A stretch of 64,000 bases of DNA from CAJCIW01 sp963833965 (GTDB taxonomy: Bacteria; Chlamydiota; Chlamydiia; Chlamydiales; Rhabdochlamydiaceae): NCBI GenBank assembly GCA_963833965.1, contig CAWHZZ010000003.1:372001-436000 (forward strand), read 5' to 3'. Below, piece after piece: positions 45,057 to 53,654 of this stretch. The notes under the pieces are model-generated. The model did no database searches. It saw nothing but the letters and a program-made list of their open reading frames with translations, and was not told the DNA's origin. Position numbers and translations under genes: made by a program. Numbering within the stretch: position 1 is the stretch's first letter; every line of letters begins with the position of its first letter.

Positions 45057-46609
45057 AGGATATAGCGTTTTGCCAATTGATTATACTCGGAGACCTGTTT
45101 TTTTTCCCAATTTCTCGATTTGCCCAGTTCTGTCGCCATGAATTTGGCAATCGTGGGCGCAATTTCGATCGATGCTTTGGCATCCAAGAGGAGCGACCGC
45201 GTGCGTCTGGCAAGAACATCCTCGACGGTTTGTGGCATCTCATTTCGAACACTCCAAATCACTTCGGCAATTTTATAGGGTAAATTTGGATGCAACAAAC
45301 CGCCCCACTGTTTTTTTTGCCGGCTTAAGGCTTTGATCTCCGGTCCGAAAGAGCCGTAGGTGCTAAAATGCTCGGCGGGGTTTAAGCCCTCTTGCCAGCC
45401 GTGGAGCTTTAGCGTCTCGGTGATGCAATTCCTTTCGAGGAGATTGCCGACCAAAATCGCCTTATCGATCACGTCCTCTGCCATTTTTCGGTAGGTTGTC
45501 CACTTGCCGCCTGCGATGGTGACAAGGCCCGATTTGGAGACAAAAATCATATGGTCGCGCGAAAGGGCTGCAGTATCGGAGCCTTTCGCCGTCTTGATCA
45601 AAGGACGCAGGCCCGCGAACATGCTCAATACATCTTCTTTTGCGGGGTCTTTCGTTAGGTACTTTGCCGCATGCGTGAGCAAAAAATCGATCTCCTCATT
45701 CAAAGGGCGCGGTTCCAAAGAGCATTTCTTCATCGGGGTATCTGTCGTTCCTAAAAGCAGCCTGTCGTGCCAAGGGACCATAAATAAAACGCGCTTGTCG
45801 GAAGTGTGCGGGACGAGGATCGCTGTTTTGCCAGGCTGAAAAGATTTGTCGAGGACAAGATGCACGCCCTGGCTCGGCGCGATCATGGGCCGCGCGGCAG
45901 AATTGTCTTTATGCAAAATGGAATCGGTGAAAACGCCAGTGGCATTGATCACGACGCGGCCATGAAAACGGTAATGCTCCCCGGATTGCTGATCAACGGC
46001 TGTAACGCCGGTGCAAAGCCCCTGTTTTTTGATCAGGCCTGTGACCTTCAGGTAATTGATGACAATGCCGCCTTGATCGGCAGCCGTTTGGGCAAGGCAG
46101 ATGGCCAGGCGCGAATCGTCAAACTGCCCATCGTAATAGACAATGCCCCCGCGCAAATCTTGAGGCTCTAATGTAGGGATCGCCTTCAATGTCGCTCTTC
46201 GCGTGAGTTTTTTCGATTTTTCGATCCCGAGTTTTCCAGCGAGCATATCGTAAATTTTAAGGCCGACTCCATAAAATGGCCCTTCCCACCAATGGTAATG
46301 CGGGACGAGGAAGGGGAGGTGATGAACGAGATGCGGTGCATTTTCGCAAAGAAGCCCCCGCTCTTTGAGAGCTTCGATGACGAGCGCGATATTTCCCTGC
46401 TGCAAATAGCGCAGGCCCCCATGGATTAATTTCGTGCTGCGGCTGGAGGTCCCTTTGGCAAAATCGTGCTGTTCGAGAAGTAAAGTCTTGAACCCCCGCG
46501 AGGCGCTGTCGACAGCCGCCCCAAGTCCCGTCGCACCTCCTCCAATGATGATGACATCCCAATGGTCTGGATTTGCAGTGGCCTCCTTAACCATTTGTTG
46601 CCGATTCAC
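45053..46609 (-). CDS. glpD: Glycerol-3-phosphate dehydrogenase, FAD-dependent
   Basis: Oxidises glycerol-3-phosphate to dihydroxyacetone phosphate at the inner membrane, feeding the quinone pool. DVIIIGGGATGLGAAVDSASRG binds FAD; STKLIHGGLRYLQQGNIALV, LIAPSQGVHLVLD and TIAGGKWTTYRKMAEDV are family motifs. The frame stays open far upstream inside glpK, but the real start is GTG 46609 (518 residues), which overlaps the glpK stop and has GGAGG just before it; ATG 46594 is a later alternative. Confidence 0.95.
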   Translation of the reverse strand: MNRQQMVKEATANPDHWDVIIIGGGATGLGAAVDSASRGFKTLLLEQHDFAKGTSSRSTKLIHGGLRYLQQGNIALVIEALKERGLLCENAPHLVHHLPFLVPHYHWWEGPFYGVGLKIYDMLAGKLGIEKSKKLTRRATLKAIPTLEPQDLRGGIVYYDGQFDDSRLAICLAQTAADQGGIVINYLKVTGLIKKQGLCTGVTAVDQQSGEHYRFHGRVVINATGVFTDSILHKDNSAARPMIAPSQGVHLVLDKSFQPGKTAILVPHTSDKRVLFMVPWHDRLLLGTTDTPMKKCSLEPRPLNEEIDFLLTHAAKYLTKDPAKEDVLSMFAGLRPLIKTAKGSDTAALSRDHMIFVSKSGLVTIAGGKWTTYRKMAEDVIDKAILVGNLLERNCITETLKLHGWQEGLNPAEHFSTYGSFGPEIKALSRQKKQWGGLLHPNLPYKIAEVIWSVRNEMPQTVEDVLARRTRSLLLDAKASIEIAPTIAKFMATELGKSRNWEKKQVSEYNQLAKRYIL

Positions 46610-48099
46610 TTTTCCTCCCAAGCGCGAGCGCACTCGATCGCTTTTTGCCATTTTTTTCGCAGTACTTCGACTTTTTCTGGGGCCATCTGCGGTTTGAACT
46701 GACGATCGACTTTCCAATATTCGGAAATCTCCTTCTGATCTTTCCAAAATTTCACGGCCAGGCCTGCGAGGAACGCAGCTCCCATCGCCGTTGTCTCCGT
46801 CAGACGAGGTCGTACTGTGGGCACAGAGAGAATATCCGCTTGAAATTGCATGAGCAGGTTGTCGACCGCCGCCCCGCCGTCGACGCGAATTTCCTGAATT
46901 TTCATTAGGGCATCGCTTTGCATGGCGAGAAGCACATCGGCGACTTGATGGGCAATGCCTTCCAAGACAGCGCGCGCGAGATGCGCTGCGGTGGTCCCTC
47001 GCGTGATTCCAAGGATCGTGCCCCGGGTGTAGGGATCCCAGTACGGAGCGCCAAGGCCTGTCAGCGCCGGGACGAAATAGACCCCGCTTGTATCGGGGAC
47101 GCTTGCTGCAAGTGTCTGAATTTCGGAAGAGGTTTTGATCACGCCCAAATTGTCGCGAAACCATTGGACCGCCGCCCCTCCGATGAAAACGCTGCCCTCG
47201 AGAGCGTATTGCGTTTTGCCATCGATTCTGTAGGCGATTGTCGTGAGCAGCTTGTTCTTCGATAAAAACGGTTTGCTCCCCGTATTCATTAGCATGAAGC
47301 ATCCAGTCCCATAAGTCGTTTTGACCATGCCACTTTCGAAACAGGCTTGTCCGAATAGTGCGGCCTGCTGGTCGCCTGCAATTCCCCCAATTGGAATCGG
47401 CGTCGAAGCAAAGGCGTCTGTCGCCTCGGCATAAATCTCGCTGCTACTGCACGCTTTGGGGAGGATTTCCCGTGGAATGTTCCAGATTTTCAGCAGCTCT
47501 TCATCCCACTCTTGCGTGTGAATGTTAAATAGCATGGTCCGAGAAGCGTTTGTCGCGTCAGTCACATGAGCCCGCCCCCCCGTTAATTTCCAGACAAGCC
47601 AGGTGTCGACGGTGCCAAACGCGATCTCTCCGCGCAGTGCCCGCTCTCTTGCTCCCGGAATATTTTCTAGCATCCAATGAATCTTAGAGGCTGAAAAATA
47701 GGGATCGATCAATAAGCCCGTCTTTTGCTGGATGGCATTTTCAAATCCTTGCGATTTCATCTTCTGACAAATTTCGGTTGTGCGCCTGTCTTGCCAGACA
47801 ATGGCGTTCATGAGCGGGTTTCCGCTCTTGCGCTCCCAAAGCAATGTCGTTTCCCGTTGATTGGTGATCCCGATCGCGGCGATCTGCTCCGATTTGATCC
47901 CGGCTGCCGCCATCACTTCGGCGGCAACAGCCGCCTGCGAACTCCAAATTTCCTTGGGATCGTGTTCGACCCATCCCGGCGATGGATAGAACTGCCGAAA
48001 CGGCTTTTGAGAAACCGCTTTCACCGTGCTATCCTGCATGAACAGCATCGCGCGCGAGCTTGTCGTCCCTTGATCCAAGGCAAGAATAAACTTTTCCAC
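46606..48099 (-). CDS. glpK: Glycerol kinase
   Basis: Phosphorylates glycerol with ATP. 497 residues, FGGY family. ILALDQGTTSSRAMLF binds phosphate; ITNQRETTLLW and VWQDRRTTEIC are substrate motifs; GIAGDQQAALFGQACFESG and VDGGAAVDNLLMQFQADIL lie in the C-terminal lobe. First gene of the minus-strand glycerol operon and divergent from glpF, with 113 bp between starts that should hold both promoters. Confidence 0.97.
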   Translation of the reverse strand: MEKFILALDQGTTSSRAMLFMQDSTVKAVSQKPFRQFYPSPGWVEHDPKEIWSSQAAVAAEVMAAAGIKSEQIAAIGITNQRETTLLWERKSGNPLMNAIVWQDRRTTEICQKMKSQGFENAIQQKTGLLIDPYFSASKIHWMLENIPGARERALRGEIAFGTVDTWLVWKLTGGRAHVTDATNASRTMLFNIHTQEWDEELLKIWNIPREILPKACSSSEIYAEATDAFASTPIPIGGIAGDQQAALFGQACFESGMVKTTYGTGCFMLMNTGSKPFLSKNKLLTTIAYRIDGKTQYALEGSVFIGGAAVQWFRDNLGVIKTSSEIQTLAASVPDTSGVYFVPALTGLGAPYWDPYTRGTILGITRGTTAAHLARAVLEGIAHQVADVLLAMQSDALMKIQEIRVDGGAAVDNLLMQFQADILSVPTVRPRLTETTAMGAAFLAGLAVKFWKDQKEISEYWKVDRQFKPQMAPEKVEVLRKKWQKAIECARAWEEK

Positions 48100-48212
48100 C
48101 TACACCTCGTATACAGTTCAGAATCTCAAATATAACCCTCTTCCTGTCAAGAATTATGTTGAACCAATTCTATCTTTTTGCTGTAGTAGAACCAACATAT
48201 TTGGGGTGGCTT

Positions 48213-48947
48213 ATGAATATTTTTTGGGGAGAGTTAATTGGGACGATGCTTCTTGTTCTACTCGGCAATGGCGTTGTCGCCAACGTGCTATTGAACAAGT
48301 CCAAGGGGCATAATTCTGGTTGGATCGTGATTTCCGCAGGATGGGGATTTGCAGTCGGGATCGCCGTTTACGCGACAGGGTGGGCAAGCGGCGGCCACCT
48401 TAACCCCGCCGTCACCTTAGGCTTTTGCCTTGCGGGCAAAACCGCTTGGAACCTGATGCCGCTCTATGTGATGTCCCAAATGATTGGGGCCATTTTGGGA
48501 GCCATTCTCGTCTGGCTCAGCTATTACCCCCATTGGCGCGTCACCTATGATTCGACCAATAAACTGCTCTGCTTTGCCACCCATCCTGCCATTCGCAATT
48601 ACAAATGGAACTTTGTCAACGAAGTGATCGGAACCGCCGTTCTCTTAATTGGCGTCCTTGCCATTCTCGATCTGCATAATCACGTTTCCGGTGGCATGGC
48701 CCCTTATGCGATTGGGATTTTAATCTTCAGCATCGGTCTGTCTCTGGGAGGCCCCACAGGTTACGCGATCAACCCCGCACGCGATTTGGGTCCCCGCATC
48801 GTCCACGCCTTTCTCCCGTTTTCCTCACGCGGCAGCTCCGAGTGGAATTACGCCTGGGTGCCTGTCCTTGGGCCGCTGCTCGGCGGCGCGCTGGGCACTT
48901 GGCTCTACCTATTTCTCATCGCTCCGCTGAAGGCTTTAGTCTCTTGA
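48213..48947 (+). CDS. glpF: Glycerol uptake facilitator (aquaglyceroporin)
   Basis: Membrane channel for glycerol. About 244 residues from ATG 48213 (MNIFWGELIGTMLLVLLG), which has GGGGTGG 4 nt upstream; an in-frame ATG at 48156 would add 19 residues. Both NPA boxes are present: GHLNPAVTLGF and YAINPARDLGPR. The Asp after the second box marks a glycerol rather than a water channel. Divergent from glpK-glpD, completing a glycerol-use module. Confidence 0.93.
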   Translation: MNIFWGELIGTMLLVLLGNGVVANVLLNKSKGHNSGWIVISAGWGFAVGIAVYATGWASGGHLNPAVTLGFCLAGKTAWNLMPLYVMSQMIGAILGAILVWLSYYPHWRVTYDSTNKLLCFATHPAIRNYKWNFVNEVIGTAVLLIGVLAILDLHNHVSGGMAPYAIGILIFSIGLSLGGPTGYAINPARDLGPRIVHAFLPFSSRGSSEWNYAWVPVLGPLLGGALGTWLYLFLIAPLKALVS

Positions 48948-48948
48948 T

Positions 48949-49569
48949 ATGCCGCTCACTGTGACAACGCGCGAGGGTCAGAGTCTTTCCATCCATTCCC
49001 CTGATGATTTCGAAAAGATTTTCAAAATCGGCTACCTGCCGACAATTCGTTGTAAGGATAACAAAACTCAAACTACCATCGAAAAACGCTGCGCTAAAGC
49101 TTTGGCAAAAGAGTGGATCACGGCCAGGCAAAAATGGCTTGGCCACTATTACGCCGATGGCATTCGCGGCTCTCCCCATCTCGATTTACGAATCGAGTGG
49201 ATCGATGAAAAGATCGGCTACGGAGTGTTTTCCAATAAAGAAATTCCCGCGCAAGCTTTTGTCGGAGAGTATGCGGGTCTCCTTCGCAAGCGCAAATTCT
49301 TCGGAAGATGGCTAAACCGGTACTGCTTCGACTACAACATTGGGGATGGGAGAAATAGCGGCTATGTGATCGATGCTCAAGATTTTGGGAATCACACACG
49401 CTTCATCAACCACAGCTTCGAGCCGAATCTCGAGCCGGCCTCAGTCTATTGCGATGGACTGATGCATGTCGTCATTTTCGCTCCAAAACCGATCCCAGCA
49501 AACACGCAGCTTTGCTATGATTACGGGGAGGATTATTGGAAAAGAAGAGAAAAACCGGAGTCCTTTTAA
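48949..49569 (+). CDS. SET-domain lysine methyltransferase (NUE-like)
   Basis: 206 residues. The SET domain spans about residues 80-198: KIGYGVFSNKEIPAQAFVGEY, then YVIDAQDFGNHTRFINHSFE with the NHS SAM site, and QLCYDYGEDYW with the catalytic Tyr. Chlamydia trachomatis has a SET protein, NUE (CT737), reported to enter host nuclei and methylate histones; chlamydial SET proteins also methylate the bacterial Hc proteins. This resembles it in size and layout. It starts 1 bp after the glpF stop. A very basic 35-residue peptide at 28446 would be one conceivable bacterial substrate. Confidence 0.88.
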   Translation: MPLTVTTREGQSLSIHSPDDFEKIFKIGYLPTIRCKDNKTQTTIEKRCAKALAKEWITARQKWLGHYYADGIRGSPHLDLRIEWIDEKIGYGVFSNKEIPAQAFVGEYAGLLRKRKFFGRWLNRYCFDYNIGDGRNSGYVIDAQDFGNHTRFINHSFEPNLEPASVYCDGLMHVVIFAPKPIPANTQLCYDYGEDYWKRREKPESF

Positions 49570-49623
49570 CGCAAAGACGCCAAGATTTTATAGTTTTTCT
49601 CTGCGGCTTTGCGTCTTTGTGTT
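49568..49623. terminator. Hairpin between convergent genes
   Basis: AACGCAAAGACGC (49568-49580) pairs with GCGTCTTTGTGTT (49611-49623), nearly perfect over 13 bp with a 30-nt loop. It separates the SET and FKBP genes and probably ends both transcripts. Confidence 0.6.
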
Positions 49624-49636
49624 GTTCCCTGCGGAT

Positions 49637-50260
49637 CTACTTTTCGTTGATGCCGAGCAGTTCGATTTCAAAAATCAGCGCTGTGTTAGGGCCTATTTCG
49701 GGGCCAAACCCATTTTCTCCATAGGCGAGATAGGGGGGAATGAAGATCTGCCATTTATCGCCCACCGCCATCATCTGCAACGCTTCGGTCCATCCCGCTA
49801 TCACTCGGTTCAATGGAAAGACGTGGGGCTGTCCGCGCTGATAGGAGCTGTCGAAGACGCGTCCATCGACGAAGGTTCCGCGATAATGAATTTTGACAAA
49901 GTCTAGAGGAGTGGGGTGGGCCGTGCCTTGCCCTTTTGTCAGCACTTTGTACTGCAAGCCACTCATCAGTGTCGTGACGCCTTCCTTGGCTTTGTTTTCA
50001 TTGAGAAACGTTTCGCTTCGCTTTTTATTTTCTTCAGCGACTTTAGCGTAATACTGCCGCTGCTGCGTCTCGACTTGATTTTTTAAGGCTGTAAGAATGG
50101 ACTGGATCTCTTCAGCGCTCAGTTTTGGCTCGCTTTCAGCCAGAGCATCATTAAACCCCTCCGTCAGACGTTGCATGTCCATATCAGCAAATTGATGCCT
50201 CAAATTCGCCCCTGTCTGCAGTCCAATGCAATAGCTCACTTTTTCTTTCGTCGATTTCAT
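49637..50260 (-). CDS. FKBP-type peptidyl-prolyl isomerase (FkpA/Mip type), no signal peptide
   Basis: 207 residues from ATG 50260, which follows AGGGAGAAG; an upstream ATG at 50278 is less likely. The N-terminal half is the helical dimerisation domain of Mip/FkpA (SYCIGLQTGANLRHQ, FNDALAESEPKLSAEEI); the C-terminal half is FKBP (VKIHYRGTFVDGRVFDSSYQ, VIAGWTEALQMMAVGDKWQI, YLAYGENGFG). Chlamydial Mip proteins are normally exported lipoproteins; the lack of a leader here points to the cytosol. Confidence 0.92.
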   Translation of the reverse strand: MKSTKEKVSYCIGLQTGANLRHQFADMDMQRLTEGFNDALAESEPKLSAEEIQSILTALKNQVETQQRQYYAKVAEENKKRSETFLNENKAKEGVTTLMSGLQYKVLTKGQGTAHPTPLDFVKIHYRGTFVDGRVFDSSYQRGQPHVFPLNRVIAGWTEALQMMAVGDKWQIFIPPYLAYGENGFGPEIGPNTALIFEIELLGINEK

Positions 50261-50445
50261 TGACTTCTCCCTTATCAATAGTCAAAGAGTGTTATGTATA
50301 GCCAAAGAGGATTTGCCGAACAAGAATATTCCGCTTCTGTATCTAAGATGTTGATTTTCAATAATTTAGAATGTTATTTTTTTGTTTATTAATATGAAAA
50401 ACTTTGATATACTTGAAGGAATAAAATTAAAAAGGATATATTGTT

Positions 50446-51600
50446 ATGAGTATCACACCTGTCAGTACCCAAAACCAACCCGTTAACCTCTTCCAAACAA
50501 TACCTGAAGATGTGTTTTACAACATTTTCTCAAGGGTATTTGGTTTAAATGAAATTCGTTCCCTATTATTCACCGATAAGGGTATTAACAAGTTCATTTC
50601 ACTTTTCGAGGATCTTTGGAGAAACATGATCGTTACGCATTTTCAGTTTCCCTTACAAAACGTTCCCATTTCACTTCCATCCAAAGATTTTTTTAAGTAT
50701 TTAAAAATAGTGAATCAAAATATCAAAACGGGGAACTATCTTTTTGACTCGTTCCAGAAACAAGTACACGGCGTCAGTTGCTTGAAGTTGTATAAAGACA
50801 AATGCATTTCCCTCTCCAATGACCATGCCACAGTCTGGGATGCCAAAACAAAAAAGGAGCTCCACACCTGCACCAGTAAACTAGGCTTTTTTACCAGCTG
50901 CTTGGAAGTGAGCGGGAATATGCTCATCGCCGGTTATTCTAATGGTGTTGTCCAATGCTGGGATTTAGACACCTATGAAGAGAAGCAAAGATTCACGGCC
51001 AATTCAGGGATATTGTGCTTAGCTGTGCATCAGAACTTACTTATCACAGGCTGTTCAGATGGCTCAATCATACTTTGGGATTTAAAGAGTAATGAAGAAT
51101 TGCACTCTTTCGCGGCAGGTCCAGGGACAACAACCCTTTGCTTAAAGGTCCATGAGGACTTGCTGATTACGGGCTCTGGCAACGGCACCATCAAAATTTG
51201 GGATCTAAAAAATAAACAGGAACTGCATTCCTTTCCCGCTCACGATGAAAGTGTCAATGCTTTGATGGTGAAAGACAATACTCTCATTTCCTGTTCCGAC
51301 GATAAGACGATCAAAATCTGGGATTTAAACGATTATCAAGAGCTGCACACCTTCAATGGCCATGAGGGATGGGTCAACGGCCTTGAAACATTCGGCGATT
51401 ACCTGTTTTCGTGCTCAGATGACCACACAGTGAGAGTTTGGGATTTAAAGAACAAAAAAGGACTCCATGTCATTAGAGGACATAAGAAATTCGTCAATTG
51501 CCTTGCGATGAAGGATGGGGTGGTTTACTCCGGTTCCATGGACAAAACCATCCATGTCTACAATTTTAACCACGACAAGCCTTTACCGTATGTAGAGTAA
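50446..51600 (+). CDS. F-box/WD40 repeat protein, eukaryote-like effector candidate
   Basis: 384 residues. Residues about 18-65 look like an F-box: IPEDVFYNIFSRVFGLNEIRS and INKFISLFEDLWRNMI, with the Pro, Trp and hydrophobic spacing used to bind Skp1. From about residue 110 to the end come seven WD40-type blades, each ending in a WD-like pair, for example GTIKIWDLKNKQELHSF and KTIKIWDLNDYQELHTF. The layout is that of FBXW substrate receptors of SCF ubiquitin ligases. Bacteria have no SCF, so the protein would make sense only inside the host; secretion is inferred. Lower in G+C than most neighbours and preceded by AT-rich DNA. Confidence 0.85.
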   Translation: MSITPVSTQNQPVNLFQTIPEDVFYNIFSRVFGLNEIRSLLFTDKGINKFISLFEDLWRNMIVTHFQFPLQNVPISLPSKDFFKYLKIVNQNIKTGNYLFDSFQKQVHGVSCLKLYKDKCISLSNDHATVWDAKTKKELHTCTSKLGFFTSCLEVSGNMLIAGYSNGVVQCWDLDTYEEKQRFTANSGILCLAVHQNLLITGCSDGSIILWDLKSNEELHSFAAGPGTTTLCLKVHEDLLITGSGNGTIKIWDLKNKQELHSFPAHDESVNALMVKDNTLISCSDDKTIKIWDLNDYQELHTFNGHEGWVNGLETFGDYLFSCSDDHTVRVWDLKNKKGLHVIRGHKKFVNCLAMKDGVVYSGSMDKTIHVYNFNHDKPLPYVE

Positions 51601-51608
51601 CAGATTGG

Positions 51609-51920
51609 TCATTGTGCTTTTTTCCAGGATTTGAGAGAGCCCTTTTCGTTCTGTTTGTGGTTGTGCTCCCACTGATGGTGAAGGGACTGTAAACGCTGCC
51701 AAAATTGAGGCGTTGTCTCTAGAATGGCAGCGAACTCGGAAAATCCTTTGTCAGGAATGTTCTCTTTCCCTTTAATGATGGCCTCGATCTTGACCTCGTT
51801 CCAATGTTGCCCTAACCTTTCTGCGAACTCGCGCGAGGTCCACCCAAGAGGTTTGAGAAATTCTTCCGATAAAATGGTTCCAGGGTGTGTGGGCTTGCGT
51901 CTTTTGGGCAACATATACAC
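51609..51920 (-). CDS. higA: Antitoxin HigA (XRE-type)
   Basis: 103 residues. HPGTILSEEFLKPLGWTSREF is the HigA-family start, the helix-turn-helix is ERLGQHWNEVKIEAIIKGKE, and ILETTPQFWQRLQ matches the conserved tail. It neutralises HigB and probably represses the operon. It lies 3 bp after higB, in the order toxin-antitoxin typical of this family. Confidence 0.9.
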   Translation of the reverse strand: MYMLPKRRKPTHPGTILSEEFLKPLGWTSREFAERLGQHWNEVKIEAIIKGKENIPDKGFSEFAAILETTPQFWQRLQSLHHQWEHNHKQNEKGSLKSWKKAQ

Positions 51921-51923
51921 CTT

Positions 51924-52211
51924 TTAAAAGCTTTTTAACTCTACTTTTTCGGGGCCGTCGTTCCAGCCGAAGGTGAGCCGCCACTCTCGGTTGATGGGAA
52001 TGCTGTGTTTGCCGTGGGCGTCGCGGACGGCCGCCTCGCCTTTGAGGGAGGGGATTTTGCGGAGGCTATCCAAATCTTCAGCGCAGTTGAGGAGATCGAG
52101 ACGGAGCTCGGCTTTTTTGAGGAGCTGCGACGTGAATTTTTTTCGGATCTGATGCGTATGGATGCCGTGGAAAACATCTTCCGTGATTGCGTCAGCAAAC
52201 GACTTAATCAT
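51924..52211 (-). CDS. higB: Toxin HigB (RelE/ParE superfamily)
   Basis: 95 residues: MIKSFADAITEDVFHG, RKKFTSQLLKKAELRLDLL, LRKIPSLKGEAAVRDAHGKH and INREWRLTFGWNDGPEKVEL are the successive conserved blocks of the HigB killer proteins, ribosome-dependent mRNA interferases. The ATG overlaps the stop of the cold-shock gene (ATGA), so translation of the toxin should follow that of the RNA chaperone. Confidence 0.93.
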   Translation of the reverse strand: MIKSFADAITEDVFHGIHTHQIRKKFTSQLLKKAELRLDLLNCAEDLDSLRKIPSLKGEAAVRDAHGKHSIPINREWRLTFGWNDGPEKVELKSF

Positions 52212-52426
52212 GAACCCTCTTCAATTGTGGCGATCTTTCGAGCTTGGGGGCCTTTCGAGCCTGGTCCCACCTCGTATTCGACCCGCGAACCCTTTTCAAT
52301 GGTCTGTTCCAGGTTCTCCAGGTCGGTGCGGTGAAAAAAGATGTCCTTGTCACCCATGTCAGGGGTGATGAATCCATAATTTTTACCTTCATCGTACCAC
52401 TTTACGATTCCGCGTTCCCTGGACAT
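52208..52426 (-). CDS. Cold-shock domain protein
   Basis: 72 residues. GIVKWYDEGKNYGFITPDMG contains RNP1, DIFFHRTDLE contains RNP2, then EKGSRVEYEVGPGSKGPQA. Binds single-stranded RNA or DNA. It is the first gene of a csp-higB-higA unit. The usual VNGDK-type loop is changed. Being coupled to a toxin is unusual for this family. Confidence 0.93.
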   Translation of the reverse strand: MSRERGIVKWYDEGKNYGFITPDMGDKDIFFHRTDLENLEQTIEKGSRVEYEVGPGSKGPQARKIATIEEGS

Positions 52427-52460
52427 AATACCTCATTAAATTTGAATATATGCATGGAAG

Positions 52461-52686
52461 AGTAAATACACAAATAAATTCAAGAGTTGGTTTTTGGCTG
52501 CGTCGGACAGCCACTGAATTTAAGCCCGCCTGCATCGCACAACTTATTCAAGTTGTGCCTGCTTCCCTAGCAAAAGAGCGCTTCAACGCTCTTTTGCAAG
52601 TGTTTGCAGCAGCGCGACTTGTCTGGCTTAAATTCAGGGCCCTTCTTGCCAAATTCCCAACCTTGAATCCATTTGTATATTAACTG
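52461..52686. repeat. Palindromic element, copy E3
   Basis: Outer arms: AGTAAATACACAAAT..ATTCAAG...GTTGG from 52461, and CCAACCTTGAATCCATTTG to 52686. Further in, CTGAATTTAAGCC (from 52515) pairs with GGCTTAAATTCAG (to 52637). Inner hairpins: GCACAACTT/AAGTTGTGC, framed by CATCG and CTGCTTC, and GCAAAAGAGCG/CGCTCTTTTGC. The start TTCAAnAGTTGG..TGGCTnCGTCGG is shared with E5. It fills the spacer between csp and the pseudouridine synthase gene. Confidence 0.85.
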
Positions 52687-52730
52687 GAAAGAAAAAATTG
52701 GTCGTGGTAAAATAGATAAAAAAATTTTAT

Positions 52731-53585
52731 ATGAAAACCATCGTCGAAAATAAAGCCACTCTTTTAGAAGTTTTGCAGGGGATGTCTCCCGACAGCTCGA
52801 AGAACACATTGCGTTCTTGGTTGGAGGCGGGCCGCGTCTTAATCGATAAAAAACCGAGCCTTCGCGCCAATACAGAAGTTCTGCCGGGCCAAGAGGTCTC
52901 TGTTGGCCCCAAAGTCTCTTTTTTGAGGGGATCGATTCGCGTTCTGCATGAAGATGAAGATCTCATCGTCCTAGAAAAACCGGAGGGGCTGCTCAGTGTG
53001 GCGACCGATTTTGGTAAGGAGCCGTCGGTCCATGCGATGTTGAAAAAGAGGTTCCACAACCGCCGTGTTTACCCTGTGCACCGCTTGGATAGGGAAACTT
53101 CCGGTGTGATGATCTTTGCCTATACGGAAAAGGCGCGAGACTTTTTCAAGAAGGAGTTTGAAGAGCGGCGGATCGGCAAGACCTATTTTGCCATTGTGGA
53201 AGGAAAAGGGCTCGACCAACGAGGCACTTGGGAATGCTACCTCGAAGAGGACGATTTTTATTATGTGAAGAGCACCGGAGATTCCCAGAATGGAAAACTC
53301 GCGGTAACCCATTTCGAAGTGGTCAAAGGTAAAGGCAATTTTACCCTCCTCCGGCTTAAACCCCAAACAGGCCGCAAAAACCAGCTCCGGGTCCATTGCA
53401 CCGAGGCGGGTTTCCCAATCGCTGGAGACAAGAAATATGGGTCCAAAACGAACCCGTTGAAGCGTCTCTGCCTACATGCCCATGAAATTTCATTCATCCA
53501 TCCTAAAGGCCGAAGAATGGCCTTCCAAGCTCTTTGGCCGGAAAATTTCAATAAGCTCTTCGATATCAAAGACTTAAGTCTCTAA
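52731..53585 (+). CDS. RluA-family rRNA/tRNA pseudouridine synthase
   Basis: 284 residues. An N-terminal S4-like RNA-binding domain (MSPDSSKNTLRSWLEAGRVL) is followed by the catalytic domain: VLEKPEGLLSVAT, VHRLDRETSGVMIFA with the catalytic Asp, and LKPQTGRKNQLRVHC. Which RNA site is modified cannot be read from sequence. It ends 69 bp before the trpR start. Confidence 0.93.
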   Translation: MKTIVENKATLLEVLQGMSPDSSKNTLRSWLEAGRVLIDKKPSLRANTEVLPGQEVSVGPKVSFLRGSIRVLHEDEDLIVLEKPEGLLSVATDFGKEPSVHAMLKKRFHNRRVYPVHRLDRETSGVMIFAYTEKARDFFKKEFEERRIGKTYFAIVEGKGLDQRGTWECYLEEDDFYYVKSTGDSQNGKLAVTHFEVVKGKGNFTLLRLKPQTGRKNQLRVHCTEAGFPIAGDKKYGSKTNPLKRLCLHAHEISFIHPKGRRMAFQALWPENFNKLFDIKDLSL

Positions 53586-53598
53586 GCTCTTTTTTTCT

Positions 53599-53641
53599 TT
53601 GAAAATAATCATGTAACGTTGTACCATTACATACATATAAA
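53599..53641 (+). promoter_or_regulatory. trp promoter with candidate TrpR operator
   Basis: TTGAAA (53599-53604), 17 bp, TACCAT (53622-53627); TATAAA at 53636 is an alternative -10. TGTAACGTTG at 53612-53621 faces TACCATTACA at 53622-53631, a 20-bp imperfect palindrome (7 of 10 positions) lying over the promoter. This placement is what autoregulation by TrpR requires. The half-site differs from the E. coli operator, so the call rests on symmetry and position. Confidence 0.55.
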
Positions 53642-53654
53642 GCGGAGAATCTGC

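Noticed and set aside
46609..47302. The long open frame continuing glpD upstream (749 codons in total)
   Set aside because: It runs antisense-like through glpK in another frame; codons before 46609 do not resemble GlpD, and the GTG with GGAGG at the glpK stop is the natural start.
52450..52683. Plus-strand ORF of 77 codons
   Set aside because: It covers element E3 almost exactly; the open frame is a by-product of the palindrome.
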